Shown: one piece after another, positions 48,782 to 62,000 of the stretch
Numbering within the stretch: position 1 is the first letter of the stretch
How the letters are laid out: each line of letters starts with the position of its first letter
From: Gorsachius magnificus
Taxonomy: Eukaryota > Chordata > Aves > Pelecaniformes > Ardeidae
Direction: 5' to 3'
DNA: 64,000 nucleotides
Assembly (NCBI GenBank): GCA_034008185.1
Contig: CM067082.1
Span: 97,707,311 to 97,771,310 of the forward strand
Notes under the pieces: generated by a model
Told to the model about the DNA's origin: nothing
The model's input: the letters and a program-made list of their open reading frames with translations, nothing else
The model's database searches: none
Translations under genes and position numbers: made by a program

Positions 48782-50143
48782 CTTGAAGTCAGGTTACCTT
48801 GAGAAAATAGGAAGAGAAAATTGTGTCATTGCTTACATAGCAAGAGATGCCATGTAAGGTGCTCAGCTGCTGCAGAAACGAATCCAAGGTGTTCCTATTT
48901 CATGTCTGCATTCTGTCTTTACATGGAATTTATCCTTTGTATAGATCAGTGTTCTTCAAAGGTTTGAAAGAGCCATGTTGAAAACAGAACATTAGCAGAC
49001 AGCTTGTCACGGATACAACGCTTACTCCTGTCACACCCTCTGCATGTGGAGCTCCCCATATGCTAGAAAGTTTTTTAAGACATCTCATTAACTGCAACAT
49101 CATTAAGACAGTGTTTTCTCCTGCAGAGTATACAAATAATGTACTTCTGGGGTTGCATCTGCTAACACTAGGTAGGTAGATGAAAACTGTTCCATGCCAG
49201 AGGGACTACCATAGCATAGCAAAAAGCCAGGTGCTCTAGAGAGATGTGCAGAGAAGTTTTGGATTCAAACAAGCATCTCTTACTCCAGTTGACATTTTGT
49301 TTCTCTTATTTTCTTAAAAGGGGTCTCACAAACCTCTCATTCCCCCCTACTTACTTGAGATTTCCTTACTTCTGCTGATCCTAAACTTTGAGGCTAAACC
49401 AACTATATTCTCTGCAAGTCTGTTTTCAACTGAATTTACAACAATAGCAATGCTGGTTTTGTTAGTAGCTTTCCCCCTATATTTGTCAAACCTCAACAAA
49501 AAAGAACTTGATTTCTTATACTTGGAGAAGCCCAAGATAAATATATCCAATCTAAGATATATTTAATATCAATACCTTAATTAGATGAGCAGTTAAGTAC
49601 TTCTAGTAACTGTTGAACACTTTGCTTTCATGAGGCAGTTCTGATATTTAACGCAAATTGATTGCATGAAGCTCATCAAGGGGGCAATATGCTTTAAGTG
49701 CCAATATTCTAAGCCCTACAGATCAAAGACCTTGGCAGGTTTGGGGTGGACACAATGATGAAAGGGGGCACAAGAGGACAAGGAGATATGTTTACTGAAG
49801 TAAAAGGCATCAGTTCTCCATTCATTGTCAATGTTTTGCACCTGTGTAGGGTTTGAGTTTAGCAGAGTTTCACATCCATTTCATGTTTCTAAAGAACAGG
49901 AAACAAAAGGTAGAGTGCTGACTCTTCAATATAGTAAATCAGGCATTTTGCAGGTTTTTTTCTCCTTAGAAAGAAGGGGAAAAGAGAAAACCCCATCATT
50001 ACTTTCTTTTGGATACCCATTTCTCTTCTAACTGCTTCACAGTGCTAGCTTGTGCAACATGTTATAAATGGCAGTCAGCCTGCAGACACTGCCTTTTTCC
50101 TTTCCTGTTCAGTCAGACTGACTTCCCTCAGTCTTTGTCATAG

Positions 50144-50164
50144 AAGCTTACTGGTAGTAAGCTT
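50144..50164. repeat. Short hairpin, 9-bp arms
   Basis: AAGCTTACT, loop GGT, AGTAAGCTT; perfect arms. Confidence 0.6.
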
Positions 50165-51597
50165 GCATGATTAGACTTAGAGAGGGAATAAGGAGTTTGC
50201 AATCACCACCCACAAGCCTACCCTCAGCTATACATTTTGAGGTCTTCCCCTTACTCATTAACGTTTAGATGGTCAATTAAAAGATATTTTTATTTAAAGT
50301 TAGTTTTTAAAGAATATTTTCAATCAAAGCTTCTGAGAAAAATAATTTTTTTTTTATACTTTTCTATGCTTTAGAGAGATATATATACAAGCAACAAACC
50401 TTATCTGTTCAACTGTTTTAATAACGCCATTTTAGACAAGGAAGGGGTGAAATCTAGAAACAACAGAGAAAGATAAACCATTTAAGAATGTCAGAGTCTA
50501 CAATGGAGAATGTATCTTGCAGTAACTCTCACAAAAGAAAACAGCCTTACCAGACCTATGAGCTTCACTTTAATACCTTCCTCTACTTCTCAGGTGGTCT
50601 GGCTTTAGCTGCTACTTCACTTCTTATAGACCTGCTGGCCTCCCAACATCCTTTGCTGCAGAGACTCCCTAAATCACACATTTAGCATTTTTAGGAGTTT
50701 TAGCAGTGCTGCTAACTGAATAAACTACTAAATAGCAGTCTAGGATGAATTAATCATAGGAAAATGGGCTAGCCAACTTATCTGTGTGCTACATTTATTG
50801 CTATTTTATCTCTGCTGCTTACTGCCTATTTCAATCACAAAACCACATCTAGTGGTTAATTGGCTTTGTATGGCTGCTTAAGGTACATTGAGGATCTGTC
50901 AGAACATGGATGTATGTTGATGGAGGTATGTATGTTAATTGCATATATCTGTTCCTAACCTGATTTTATTTTCTCACTGCTTCTTTTGCCCAAAATATAA
51001 ATGAGAAAACAAATGTTAAATCTGCCATGGAAAAGTTCTTCTTTTAGAAAAATAGGTAGTGAGAATAAACTGAAGATTATTTTATGGCGGTCTGAATTTC
51101 ACGGTGTTTGCAGCTAAAAACTGTGGAAATGGTAGCATTTTATCTTGAAACAAGTGGTTTCAAAATATGAGCTCTTAGATGAGAATTGTACTGGTCTGAA
51201 ATGGTATGGTTCAGGTGGATGACCACAGTTTTTGTTAACAGAGAAAAGCAGCTGGACTGCACCAGCCCTGCTGAATTGCAAGTCAGTTCTGTGGTGGGTG
51301 GCAGTAGGCAGGTGCTATCACAATACTGTAGAGCAAGCACAGGTGTGAGGCAGCATGTGCACAAATATTGGGGTAGCCTCTTCTGACAAAGCATGACCCG
51401 TGGGCCTTTAAAATCTAAGCTGATCAGACAGACCTAATTTCAGGGCTTTATGCGGGTGACCTGAGGTTGTAGAATGCATCTAGCACAGACAGAGGGACGA
51501 AGGGCTGATCTTGCCGGGATTTGAACTTGTGGTTTCAGGGAGTCTGGGCATTTCAAACCTAATCATAAACCACCATCTCTTGCCACATTAATAATTG

Positions 51598-51619
51598 AAT
51601 TCTCTATGAATAGAGAATT
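51598..51619. repeat. Short hairpin, 10-bp arms
   Basis: AATTCTCTAT, loop GA, ATAGAGAATT; perfect arms in A/T-rich intergenic DNA. Confidence 0.6.
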
Positions 51620-54061
51620 GGAGCTACCAGTTCAATATTTAGGAATAACAGTCTGTCAGTATATGGGGAAAGTTGCTAGGTTTAAATTATGTGCCCCTAA
51701 GGAACTGAAAGAGAGCTTGAGAAATGGAGGCACTTTACAATCACATGGATTGCACGAGTAAACATCCTGGAAATAGTCTGTCCAGGATAAGCTATTTATT
51801 TCCTAAACTCCCAGGAGAGGTTCCTGCAGGAATATTTTGAAAACTAAACAAAAACTATTTTGAGATATTTGTGGCTGGGCAGAAAAAAAAAAAAAAAGTT
51901 CTCAGTCCTTTATAAACATAGAAGAGGCTAGACCAACCCTTACCTCATTTTGAATATTAGTAGTTAGTTTTCAAATTAGTGGCCTTGTGGCTTGGTGAGC
52001 AAACCCACCAGGTCAGCCATACTGTACCTTGCAGAGCTTGGCAAGCCAGTTCCTTATATAGCACAGAGTGGAGAGTGATGTCTTGACATAGTGTTGCAAT
52101 GTTTGCACTGTCCTGTTGTGTCAGTGGGCATAATATTGCCTCTCCCAGTGAGGCAGTGATGCAAACAATGCTGTGCAGTATGAACATGTAGGAGAAGCTT
52201 TTTGGTGGGTCTGAGCATAACTGACATCTTTTCACTAGACCCCTTCGAAAACTCCTGGACTTGGCTTCCAGCTTCTGCTTTGCCCTCCTTGCCATGCTTG
52301 CCCTCACTTGCTAGTGTACCCATTTTGTGGCATCTCACAGTCTACCAGTGTTGTCTGTAGCTGCATCATCTTTATGCCTCCTTTCCATGGCCTTTTCCTG
52401 CAAACCTCTTAAAAAAGAACCTTCCCGCTTCCTGCAAATCCATTACTTACAGTTTCCTCTAGTTCCTTGCCAAATGTTCTCAAGATATAAATTTGCAAGT
52501 AGTTTTCACTGTTAGCCATGGTTTCTCTTATGTCCTATGGATTTGGCTTTTTATGAAGTGGTGGCAGGATGTTACAGAGAACAGGAAGGACACAACTATG
52601 CAGAGATGAGACAGAAAAGATTCCAAAATTAATGTAAGCATGTGTTGTTCAGTAGATCAGCTGCAGTGATGATATTACCTTGGCCTTGGTATACCTATAG
52701 GCTGGCCATGAAACACCTAAGCTCTAGCATGAGTGGCACCTTGAAGGCTTCTTTCGTCTTTCAAAGAATGACAGATATTAGTGCCCTGCCCTCACACCTA
52801 TTCATTATGAACCATTCCTTCACTAAAATTACATTCCTTGCTATGACCATCTTTCTCCTCAGCATTGTCTACCTGATTTTTTTGAGCAATAACTCCATAG
52901 GTTTGCATCCAGCTGTTTGGTCTATGTTTACACACCATCCTGTCTTTGGCTGTGTGATGCAAGATGGCACACAATTCTAGCAATATTATTATGCAACTCC
53001 ATATATTTTGTATCAAACCTCCCACTGCTTTACATCTATAGCTTGAAAGATTCTTTTGTTGATCTCGTTTTAGGAGATAACTTCATCTCCCTTTCTAAAT
53101 TTGTTCCAAAAAAACATAGGAAATGATTTTAATATTTTTACTGCATTCCCTTGTGGGAAACATTAATTATTAATATTTTTACTTCCAAAACTAAAAAAGT
53201 GGGGGAAAAAACCCCAGCACAGTGTTTTGTTCAAATTTCAGCCCTTTCATTCCAGTTCAAATGCACAAATTCACTTCAGAAACATGGGGGCCTCATATGG
53301 AAGAGGACAAAACTGGAATTATTTTTCAGTTTACCAAGGAAAAACATACATACAGGAGGGTAAAAAGAAGAAGAAGAAATTAAGAGAGGGACACAAAGAT
53401 GAAAACGCTTTCCTAAATTTAGAGCTGTGTGGAAAAAATAAATTAGAAGAAAGATTAAAGGAATGGGCAAGACAAAGGAAAAATAAAAAAGAAAGGAAAT
53501 TAAACTGGAGTTTTAAAAATTATTTAGAATTCTTAGGCCCAGATTATGAGTTGTTTATGGATGAAACCCCATTAAAATGCAAATCTGATTCAAATTTCCA
53601 TAACCTATTCTTCCTGTATCTGAGTTTGTATATAGGTGAGTGAAGCAGGAGTTTGATCAGGCTGAGCTCAGTGAAAACAGTAGTGGAACATCTAATTTAT
53701 TGACATGAAGGCTGAAACCAGCAGGGAGCCACATCATGAACTAACCTCTGCAGATGTAGTGCTTCCCTTGGTCTTTTAAGCATTATGGTACAGTGGGGCA
53801 TGCAAAAGGAGCAGAGCCTCTGTCCCAGTGAATCGTAAGGTCCTTGGGCAGCCACAAACATTGCAATGGAAACAGTCTTCCTGTGGAATTAACCTCTTTA
53901 GGTACAAAACACTGCACAGAGTAACCCCATGAGACTTTTAAAAATCACCTTAGTGCTTTATTTCCACTTATTTCAGTAAGAATTACATGCCTGGGCACTA
54001 CTGAAAATCCTGAGATTCATGACTGGGGGGGACAGTAATTTTACAAATGTGTTTTGAAGAC

Positions 54062-54645
54062 ACTTAATAGAATAGGATAGCAGAGAAGTGAAGAGAAGAG
54101 AAAAGAGAAGTGGAGAGAAGAGAGAAGAGAAAAGAGGAGATAAAAGAGAAGATAGAAGAGAAGAGAAGGGAAGAGGAGTTGAATTGGAAGGGACCTGCAA
54201 TGACCATCTATTCCAACTGCCTGACCACTTCAGGGCCCACCAAAAGCATGGCATTGAGAGGGCATTGTCCAAATGCCTCTGAAACACTGACAGGCTTGAG
54301 GCATCGACCACCTCTCCAGGAAGCCTGTTCCAGGGTTTGACCACCCTCTCTCAGTAAAGAAATGTTTCCTTGTATCAAGTCCCAACCTCCCCTGACGGAT
54401 GCAGCTTTGAGCCATTCCCATGTGCCCTGGCAGTGGGTACCAGGGAGAAGAGCTCAGCACCTCCCACTCCATGTCCCCTCCTCAGGAAGCCACAGAGAGC
54501 AGGGAGCTCGCCCCTCAGCCTCCTTCTCTCCAAACAAACCCCACGACCTCAGCCGCTCCTCAGACATGCCTTCCAGCTCTTTCACCAGTAAAACCTTTGA
54601 TGAAACCTTCAGAAACAAAGGACAATATGAATCCTTTGTGGTGTG
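54062..54645 (-). mobile_element. CR1 LINE fragment, minus orientation, with expanded tail microsatellite
   Basis: Plus strand reads TTGGAAGGGACCTGCAATGA, TCCAACTGCCTGACCACTTC, CAGGAAGCCTGTTCCAGGGT and AAGAAATGTTTCCTTGT, the reverse complement of the CR1 3' part coding for the end of ORF2. Frames read through it at 54230-54680 are repeat-derived and not genes. The tail end (54066-54180) is replaced by a purine microsatellite. Confidence 0.85.
54080..54178 (+). repeat. (AGAAG/AGAGAA)n purine microsatellite
   Basis: About 100 bp of almost pure A/G on the plus strand, at the tail of the reverse-oriented CR1. Probably grown from the CR1 terminal short repeat. Confidence 0.85.
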
Positions 54646-57261
54646 TTAAACAAGATTTTCAGTGCCTGAAAAGCACTTAGGTACATTTATGAACTTGCTC
54701 TCCAGCAACTTTAAAGTTTTTGCCTTTTGGAAGACTTTCCTTGTGGTTGATAAAATTCTGCTAAATTAAGATGTTATGGTCACTGGAGAATAATACAGCA
54801 TTATTTATGGCAGTAGTGTGGAAGTGGTATCTTTGCAACTGTTGGAATATCCCATTTTTCACTGTGACAATGACCTTTTTTCTGAACAGAGGCAAGGTCA
54901 ATGTGTCCAGGAACAGACCTAAGTGTGGTATAATTCCCACTCCAACTCCTGTCATAAGAGCATCTCATAAGCAGCCTGAGAGGAAGACTTTAGGGAATCC
55001 TGGACAGATGGTTTGGGGTTTTCATAAACTATCATAAAGAAGGCTCTGTACTAGCAATACACTGAGTCATGGTGTGTGCTTCATGTTATATATTTCTACA
55101 GATTTTGGGTAGCGTACCTCTGCGATGACTGGATCTGTCCAGCTGGACAACAAATCTGATTTTACGCACTCAAAACCACAATATTGATATACTGAGTTTC
55201 ACAGCTGCTCAGAAGGTCAAACCCTTATTTAAATGTCTAAATCACCTTCCATATGATTCATTTCAGTGAGAGTTTGCAGAACAATGAGACTTGGCTCTTT
55301 GTCTCTGAACCATTGCAAATATTCTTAAATGCTTTTAATTTAGATGTTACAAAATTTTCACCTAGGTCCACCAATTGCAGGGAATTGAAAGTAGTATTCT
55401 AATAGCCAATTTTTTTTCTGCTTTAATGTGAAGTTAGGACTGAGTAAACAAAAGCTTTAAGAAACACACCTTTATCCCTGATGATAGACAAATTCAGTGG
55501 CACATCCTCCCCTAGCATGGACCAGCTCTGCCCTCAGATGCAGTGCTTTGTATCTATGTGAGAGGAGGATTAGGATGTACATATTTAAAGATGCTGCTAT
55601 CTTAAGATCAATTATAAAACCTTAAGGCATTAAAAATTGTTGCCTCTCTTGGGTAAACAAGGTTATAACATACAAGTAGCCACTCTAAAATCATTGTGGG
55701 GAATGCCAAATTGAGAAAAGTATCTTTTTTATTCAGAGGTCTGGCAGATCAGCATTCGACTTCAAAAAGTCTAATTACCTCAGCAGTAAGAAACTAGGTA
55801 CACTTTAATAGCTTTAGAGGTCATTGACCTTGATAAAATCAATGTGCCACCACCTGCCTTTGTAATTACGTCAATGACTCCTCTTCATTATATGCTTATC
55901 CACTTCAGCCTTACCAGAGTGCCACAATGTGTTCTATCTGCATGTTGTTTATTCACTAGACAGTGTCCTATACACTTTCTACGTGTTTCTACACCCCAGA
56001 AGTCAATCTGAGTTAATATTCAACTGGGACCTTTCCTCAGTAACTTGCTGTGTGTTTTCTGATATGACTGCTCCTTTCTAATTATGTTGGCAGTGCTGCT
56101 GAGGAGCACATAATATTATTGCCAAAGTTCAATAAACATACAGAGTAACTATAGAGTTTGGGGGAAAACAGTCGGTGGTGCTTTCATGACCTTTGGCAAC
56201 AGTACGAGCACAGTTTGGCCAATGCCAAACAAATGTCTGACTTCAAATCTCTCAGCGACCAGAAAATGATGGATTTGCTTTACTTTATTACATCTAATAA
56301 TAAACAAAAAAAGCTGTGTTTGTGCAGCGCAGTAGCCTGGCCAGACTGAGTGTAGTCCTGTGCAGGAGGTCAGGCCAGATGAATATCAATGGCTCTTTCT
56401 TGTCATATTAGATTTGTGCAGGCGAATCCCCAGGTGGTCTGAGATGAGGGAATGCTAATGAAGTCATCGGAGTCCCACTGACTTAGTGAAGCAGCGCATT
56501 TGTGATAGGGAAGCTCATCAGCTTCGCTGTGGTGGTGTAGTAATTGATATGTTACACTGTGTCTATGAAAGACCTCATTGGCATCTGCAGACCATGCCTA
56601 GTAAACGGAAAAGTAAACATTCATAATAGTCACGACTACTTCTTCATCACTAGCTCCTTCTACTTCTTCGTTGCTAGCTCACTATGGCTAAATCTAATAA
56701 TAGTGAACGAATGTCTGGTTATAAGTATAGAAACATCATAAGCCTGGGAGGCTCATATTAATGTAATCTTAAAATCCAGTTCCTATTCTCTGAGCCCTGA
56801 TCCTGAAAACCTATGCAAACTACTGCTGCAATGGATAGCAGAAATAATCTGCACAGGACTGGATGTTTAGGATCAGATCAGGACTCCTAAGAAGCCTGGC
56901 TATACCTCAAGATCCCCATCCTCAAATGCTCTCTCCACAGTTCAGTGGGTTTAATGAGAGCCAGAATTGTCACAGACAATTTCCACTACATAGCTCACTT
57001 TCCGGCTATGGCTTTTTTTTCCATCAGAACAGTCTAAATGAGAATATGGTCCATGACTGGTACCTGTATCATTGTTTCCTTCTGTGGAACATCATGTTCT
57101 GCCAGCAGGAACAGTGCATTAGGTGACCCGCTGCCCTAGGGAATGGCTGCAGAACTGGAAGGCTTTGACATAGATACAATGGCAATGCACCAATAATGCC
57201 TGGATGATGTACACAATGTTCTCATTTTCTGTTCTCCCATTTCCCCTCTTTCAAATAGACA

Positions 57262-57431
57262 ATATCCTCTGGTAACATTTTTGGACAAGAACACTAGTTC
57301 CAGTCCTGGGTAGTTTATGCTATAGAAATGCAGTATCTCTGGAATTTCTCATTCAGGGACTACATTTCTACAGCATAAACCACTCACAACTGGAACTGCT
57401 GTTCTTGTCCAAAAATGTTACCAGAGGATAT
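57262..57431. repeat. 170-bp near-perfect inverted repeat
   Basis: Left arm 57262-57334 begins ATATCCTCTGGTAACATTTT; the right arm 57359-57431 is its reverse complement with 8 mismatches in 73 positions and no gaps. Loop 57335-57358 is 24 nt. The outermost 32 bp pair perfectly. Candidate miniature DNA transposon or source of a long hairpin RNA. Confidence 0.9.
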
Positions 57432-59038
57432 AAGCAATCCACCGTTGGTACTACCTCATTCTTTAAAGCAAAACAAATTCTCATGCTGTGTGAGTATGTC
57501 TCTGAGGTGATTCAGCTGTGTAATGGGGCATGGCAGAAAAATGTTTCCAAGTACCCCTGGCTCATTAATCCAGAACGTACACTATGTAATTAACATATGT
57601 GTCTGTATGTACATATTTTATATACAAGTATATGTAGCTGTGTATTTATATATGTAGAATCCCCCAAAACACCACAGGGAGGGTTGAACATTTTAGTACT
57701 AAGAGAAAGACTTAAAATACCAATGTGGCAGAATAGGTCCAATGAAAGATGAAGACCAGATTTTCACTTTATTTATGTTCTTTTGACTTTAGCAGAGCTA
57801 TTCTGATTGACACTTATGAAGACCTGGGATGCTGTCTTTCAGAGGGGAAGAAGGAAAAAAAATGGCTACATAAGGTCTCAAACATAAGGTCTCACTGGTG
57901 TAAGGGAAAACCAAGAACAGTTCCATCACACTCACCGTCATCACAATAATTCTGTAAAACTCACACTGTGCTCTCTAACCTGCAGGAGAAATGGCTGGGG
58001 AGCCTTAGTCTAGCATTTGGAATAAGACCCCCTTGCATCTGAGCCCAGGCTGTTTTCCATCACAAGGGACTGTGCATTTCCAAGTTATCTCAGGGCATAT
58101 CTACATGGACAAGTGTGACAGACTTGAGCGCCTCTGCTTTTGCTCTGAGCTGGCCAGATGGGAGTCTGCTGTGAATTGGAAGTGGTACAATCAAATTACT
58201 TTGGTACAGTGCCCAAGCTTACAGAGCCTCTTGAGAGACATGTCACCTGATATAATTACATAACTTTATCAGTTTTCAAATACATTTTAAGTTAACCTGT
58301 GCAATTTTGCATTTAGGTTGGTTCCGTATCTTGCACAATATAAACTGCCTACATGATCTACACTTGGTCCAAGCTCGTCAACTATTTCTGGCTTGTGGAA
58401 AAGGAGAGATGAGCTTCCCCTTCCCATCTTCTGGTCTATGGGGCCAGTATTTTGCCAGTATTTGCACATGTTTACTTTCCTCTGCTTGCACAATGGATGG
58501 AGCACTTGGCCCAAGCTGCCTTTCTCTGTGGTCAATGCAGAGTCAACAAGACTCACAAGGGAGCTGAATTGTTCCCATAAGGTTCTTTAGTTCAAAGCAA
58601 TTGTGAAAATGAAATTGCAGGATTTCTAGATGCATGTTCTTAGCCTGAAAACTAAGAAGCTGTAGCTGAATCTTCTGAAAGGCAGCTTGGTACGGAATAA
58701 TGAATTCAACTTGATTTAAAAAAAACCCCAACAATCCCAAACAGCTGTTTATTCAAGCAAATTTTTTCCTTTATTTTTAATTAGATTCCAGAAATTATAA
58801 TAGTGCAAACACTCAGTATAAAAGTTGCAATAAGAAATTTACATTCACATTTAACATTTCAGTCCATTCACTTTTCAACATAAAAATAGGACAAATATTC
58901 AATTGCTCTTCTCAATTTAACAATCCTGAAAAAGACTGGAAGATACTCTACAATATTCTATTTACATAAAAATAGACCCGTATTATTAATGCAAATCTAT
59001 CATTAGAAGTTACCCAGTGTTAAGTTATTGTATTGTAC

Positions 59039-59070
59039 TATGTATATACATACATATATATATATAGTGT
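59039..59070 (+). repeat. (TA)n / (CATA)n microsatellite
   Basis: Mixed TATACATACATATATATATA tract. Confidence 0.8.
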
Positions 59071-62000
59071 ATAGCTATATAGATATAAAAATTATTTATA
59101 GGTTCAGTGGGCTACAACAGTTGGAAAAATGACATCTTGACTTACTAGTACATTCCTTAAAGTCAGGACTATTCATTTTATTTACCTATGTAGATGCTTC
59201 TATTGTGATACAGTAGGCCTCCTTCTGGTCCCTTTGAAATCACTGGCAACACCCCATTTGACATCAGTGGGGGAGGAACAGACCTTAGAATAAGGCCTGA
59301 TCTAAAAATTCAACAATCATTGAAGTTAATATTTCCATTAACTTTACTGGGTTGTAAATCAGACTAAAAGATCTTCTGAAAACTCATATGCCAATTAAAT
59401 AGAGAGATTTGGTTTTCCCTTTGAGAAATGGAATATCTCTACCTGATGCAAATTCTTGTTTTTTCCAAAGTCTAAGCAGAATATTCAAGTTAGTTCTGAA
59501 GCAATGGAGAATTTGCTGCTAACATTTGCAGGTTAAGCAGCTGGTAAGATTCCTCTTGCATGGTCTTCTTACTGAATACTTCAATTCAACCAGCCTTATA
59601 AAACCCCAAGACTGTATCTCTCCTCGCTTTTATTTTTTAGTAGAGAGTGGCATCCAGACATAGATGAAATGGGTTTGCACATATTTAGTAAAATCCTGGG
59701 GAACATGAATTAAGTTACCCCCCCACTCTTACTTATCTGTGTCTCTTCTTTGGGGACAGGAGCAGAGACGCTGCTCTGCCTGCAGCTGGCAGGGCTAAGC
59801 CTCTCTGCCCAGCCTCCTGCCAGCTGCTGGTGCCTGCACTCCCACTACAGGGTACATTTATTCACCCTTTCAGGTTTGCTGTCACGCACATGTACTGCTT
59901 CCTAACCAGATTATGTCAAAGCTATTTCTTTTCTCCTGAACACCTATTATATGAAAAACCAGCTTTTTGAAAATATATTTTCTCTTTGAAAAAGAAGAGG
60001 TTTGACAACCATGTGATAGAGGACCTATGGAGGGAGATGGTAAGCAGGCCTGAGTGGACAGTAACTGCTTGCAACAAAAACGTGATGGCACTGAACAACT
60101 GAAGGCAAGTTAAGGGCAACAGGGGCACCTGCTTAAGAAGCAGTGTTTTAAGAGCTGCAGGTCACATTTTTACTTCCAAAGAAGAACTATGTGTTGTTGT
60201 TAAGAGTGAGGCAGGCATGCCTAGCTCCTTTTCCTCTTAGTGCTCTGGGAGTTATTACATTTAAATATTCCTAGGATGCTTAAAATTATGGGTAAGCCTA
60301 CAATGGGCACTGTGCCATCATGTGTAAGCACACCAATTTTGGTTGTAGAACACGTTCCATGTGGTTTTTTGCTTCCTACCTTAAGCTGCTGAACATTTCA
60401 TTATAAAAAGAAGAAATCACATACACTTATAGATCTTTTCAATTAATAGATCAGAAAAATACTTAACATCTCATTTCCAGGCAGAACCTATGGACATATA
60501 CCAGAAGGGAAAAACTAACCTGCAGTCAGCAGAAAGTACAAGGACTAATCAGCAGGATAAAATCCAGACCGATGTGAGTTGCAGCACAAGTTTTAGTGGC
60601 AGGGATTTTAAGAGATGGGTCAAATTTGGCTGAATCTGCTTGAAATGTGTGTGTTACTACTGGTTTGTACCATTATCCACATTCTGTGTACAAACGGATG
60701 ACTTCCACGCACACAAATCTATGCACATGTGTATTATGGAAAAAGAACCTCCAAGAAAAGGTTTTTAACTTCTGTCAGAATTTCACTGAAAATAATATCA
60801 CTGCTCTAGAATTCTCTGTATTGGGTTAAGTTACTCTAGAAATAGTAACTGCTCTTGGACTCTGGTTTTTAGGCCAGTAAATCTGAAAGCATTACTTTCA
60901 TTCTTACTGTATTCTGTAACATTTTCCAAAGCTAGCTCTGTGTAATAACCAGCTGCTTGAATGCAGAAAAGAAACTCACCATTTGCTTTGTGTAAGTCCA
61001 AATTTGTGCAGAAAATTGTATTTGTAAATGGGAGCAAGTTACACAATCACTTCTTTTTTCTTAATTGAACCCTACTACGTTACTCTAAATAAAGCAGGAA
61101 TTCTACATGAAGAAGGATTTCTACTGTAGCAATTTAAAAATGTAATCATCATGAAGCAATTTTGCAATGGCACAGGTAATGCATTTTCATCTACATTTCA
61201 TTGAAAATTCTTGATATACCACTTGAATGTCATTTGAAATGTAAGAACAGACAAACTGCGCACCCATGTGCACTAACGGGTAAAAAGACATGAGGTATCA
61301 CCTAAATAACTTCTATGTGCCAGCTCAAATTTTTCATAACTGATGTCACCATTGACAGGTCTAGGATCAAAGCAGCAGGTCAGGCACTTGAAAGTAAGAC
61401 ACAATAGTGTGCACAACTGCAGTAATTAAAGCATACTTTAGCCTTGCCCACAACAAGAACTGTTAGCTGTTTTACCACCAGCAGTCTAACCTACATCTGG
61501 CAAATGTGGCAGTGCAGTTACAAGCTGCAGGTAAGTGTTCTGGATGTTTTTAATTAATGTGTTGTATAAGCCTGTTCTGAAGAGGAGGGCAGCCAGCTTT
61601 TTTCAAAGGAGCTCCAAACTACCTGGACAGATTTTCTGCAGAACTCGGCTCACTGTGTGTGCTGAGCTTCCTAGGAAATCTGTTCTTATCTTGGACCCAC
61701 ATATACCCGTGTATGGCCTCCCTGCACACTTGGAGCACTCCTTGCACCTACATAGCTGTGCTGGTAGTAAACCAAAGTAGGAAGGGAAGTAGTAAAAAAG
61801 CTTCACAGTGATGCAAGCATTGTTTCTTCCTTCAGTTTTATGCATGTCTGATGCCACAGAAGGCATAAAACGGGGATCCTAATGTAAAGAAGCAGATCCT
61901 CCAGCATGCAGTAAGGCACAAGCAAACCCAAGTCCTTTCAGCACATAGGCTATGTATATATAACCAATGCTAATTCAAATTTCAAGGTGCTTCCTCATGG

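Noticed and set aside
49347..49550. Minus-strand frame ending at a good donor (TCAA|GTAAGT), as a possible upstream exon of the sororin-like gene
   Set aside because: Joining it to either plausible acceptor near 48798 or 48782 gives an early stop, and the peptide has no resemblance to sororin.
53227..53643. 138-codon plus-strand frame, rich in Lys, Glu and Asn
   Set aside because: The plus strand is purine-rich here, which gives long K/E-rich frames by chance. No domain, promoter, splice site or polyadenylation signal supports it. Conservation analysis could reopen it.
54362..54680. Several overlapping 70-95-codon frames
   Set aside because: They lie inside the reverse-oriented CR1 element and are repeat-derived.
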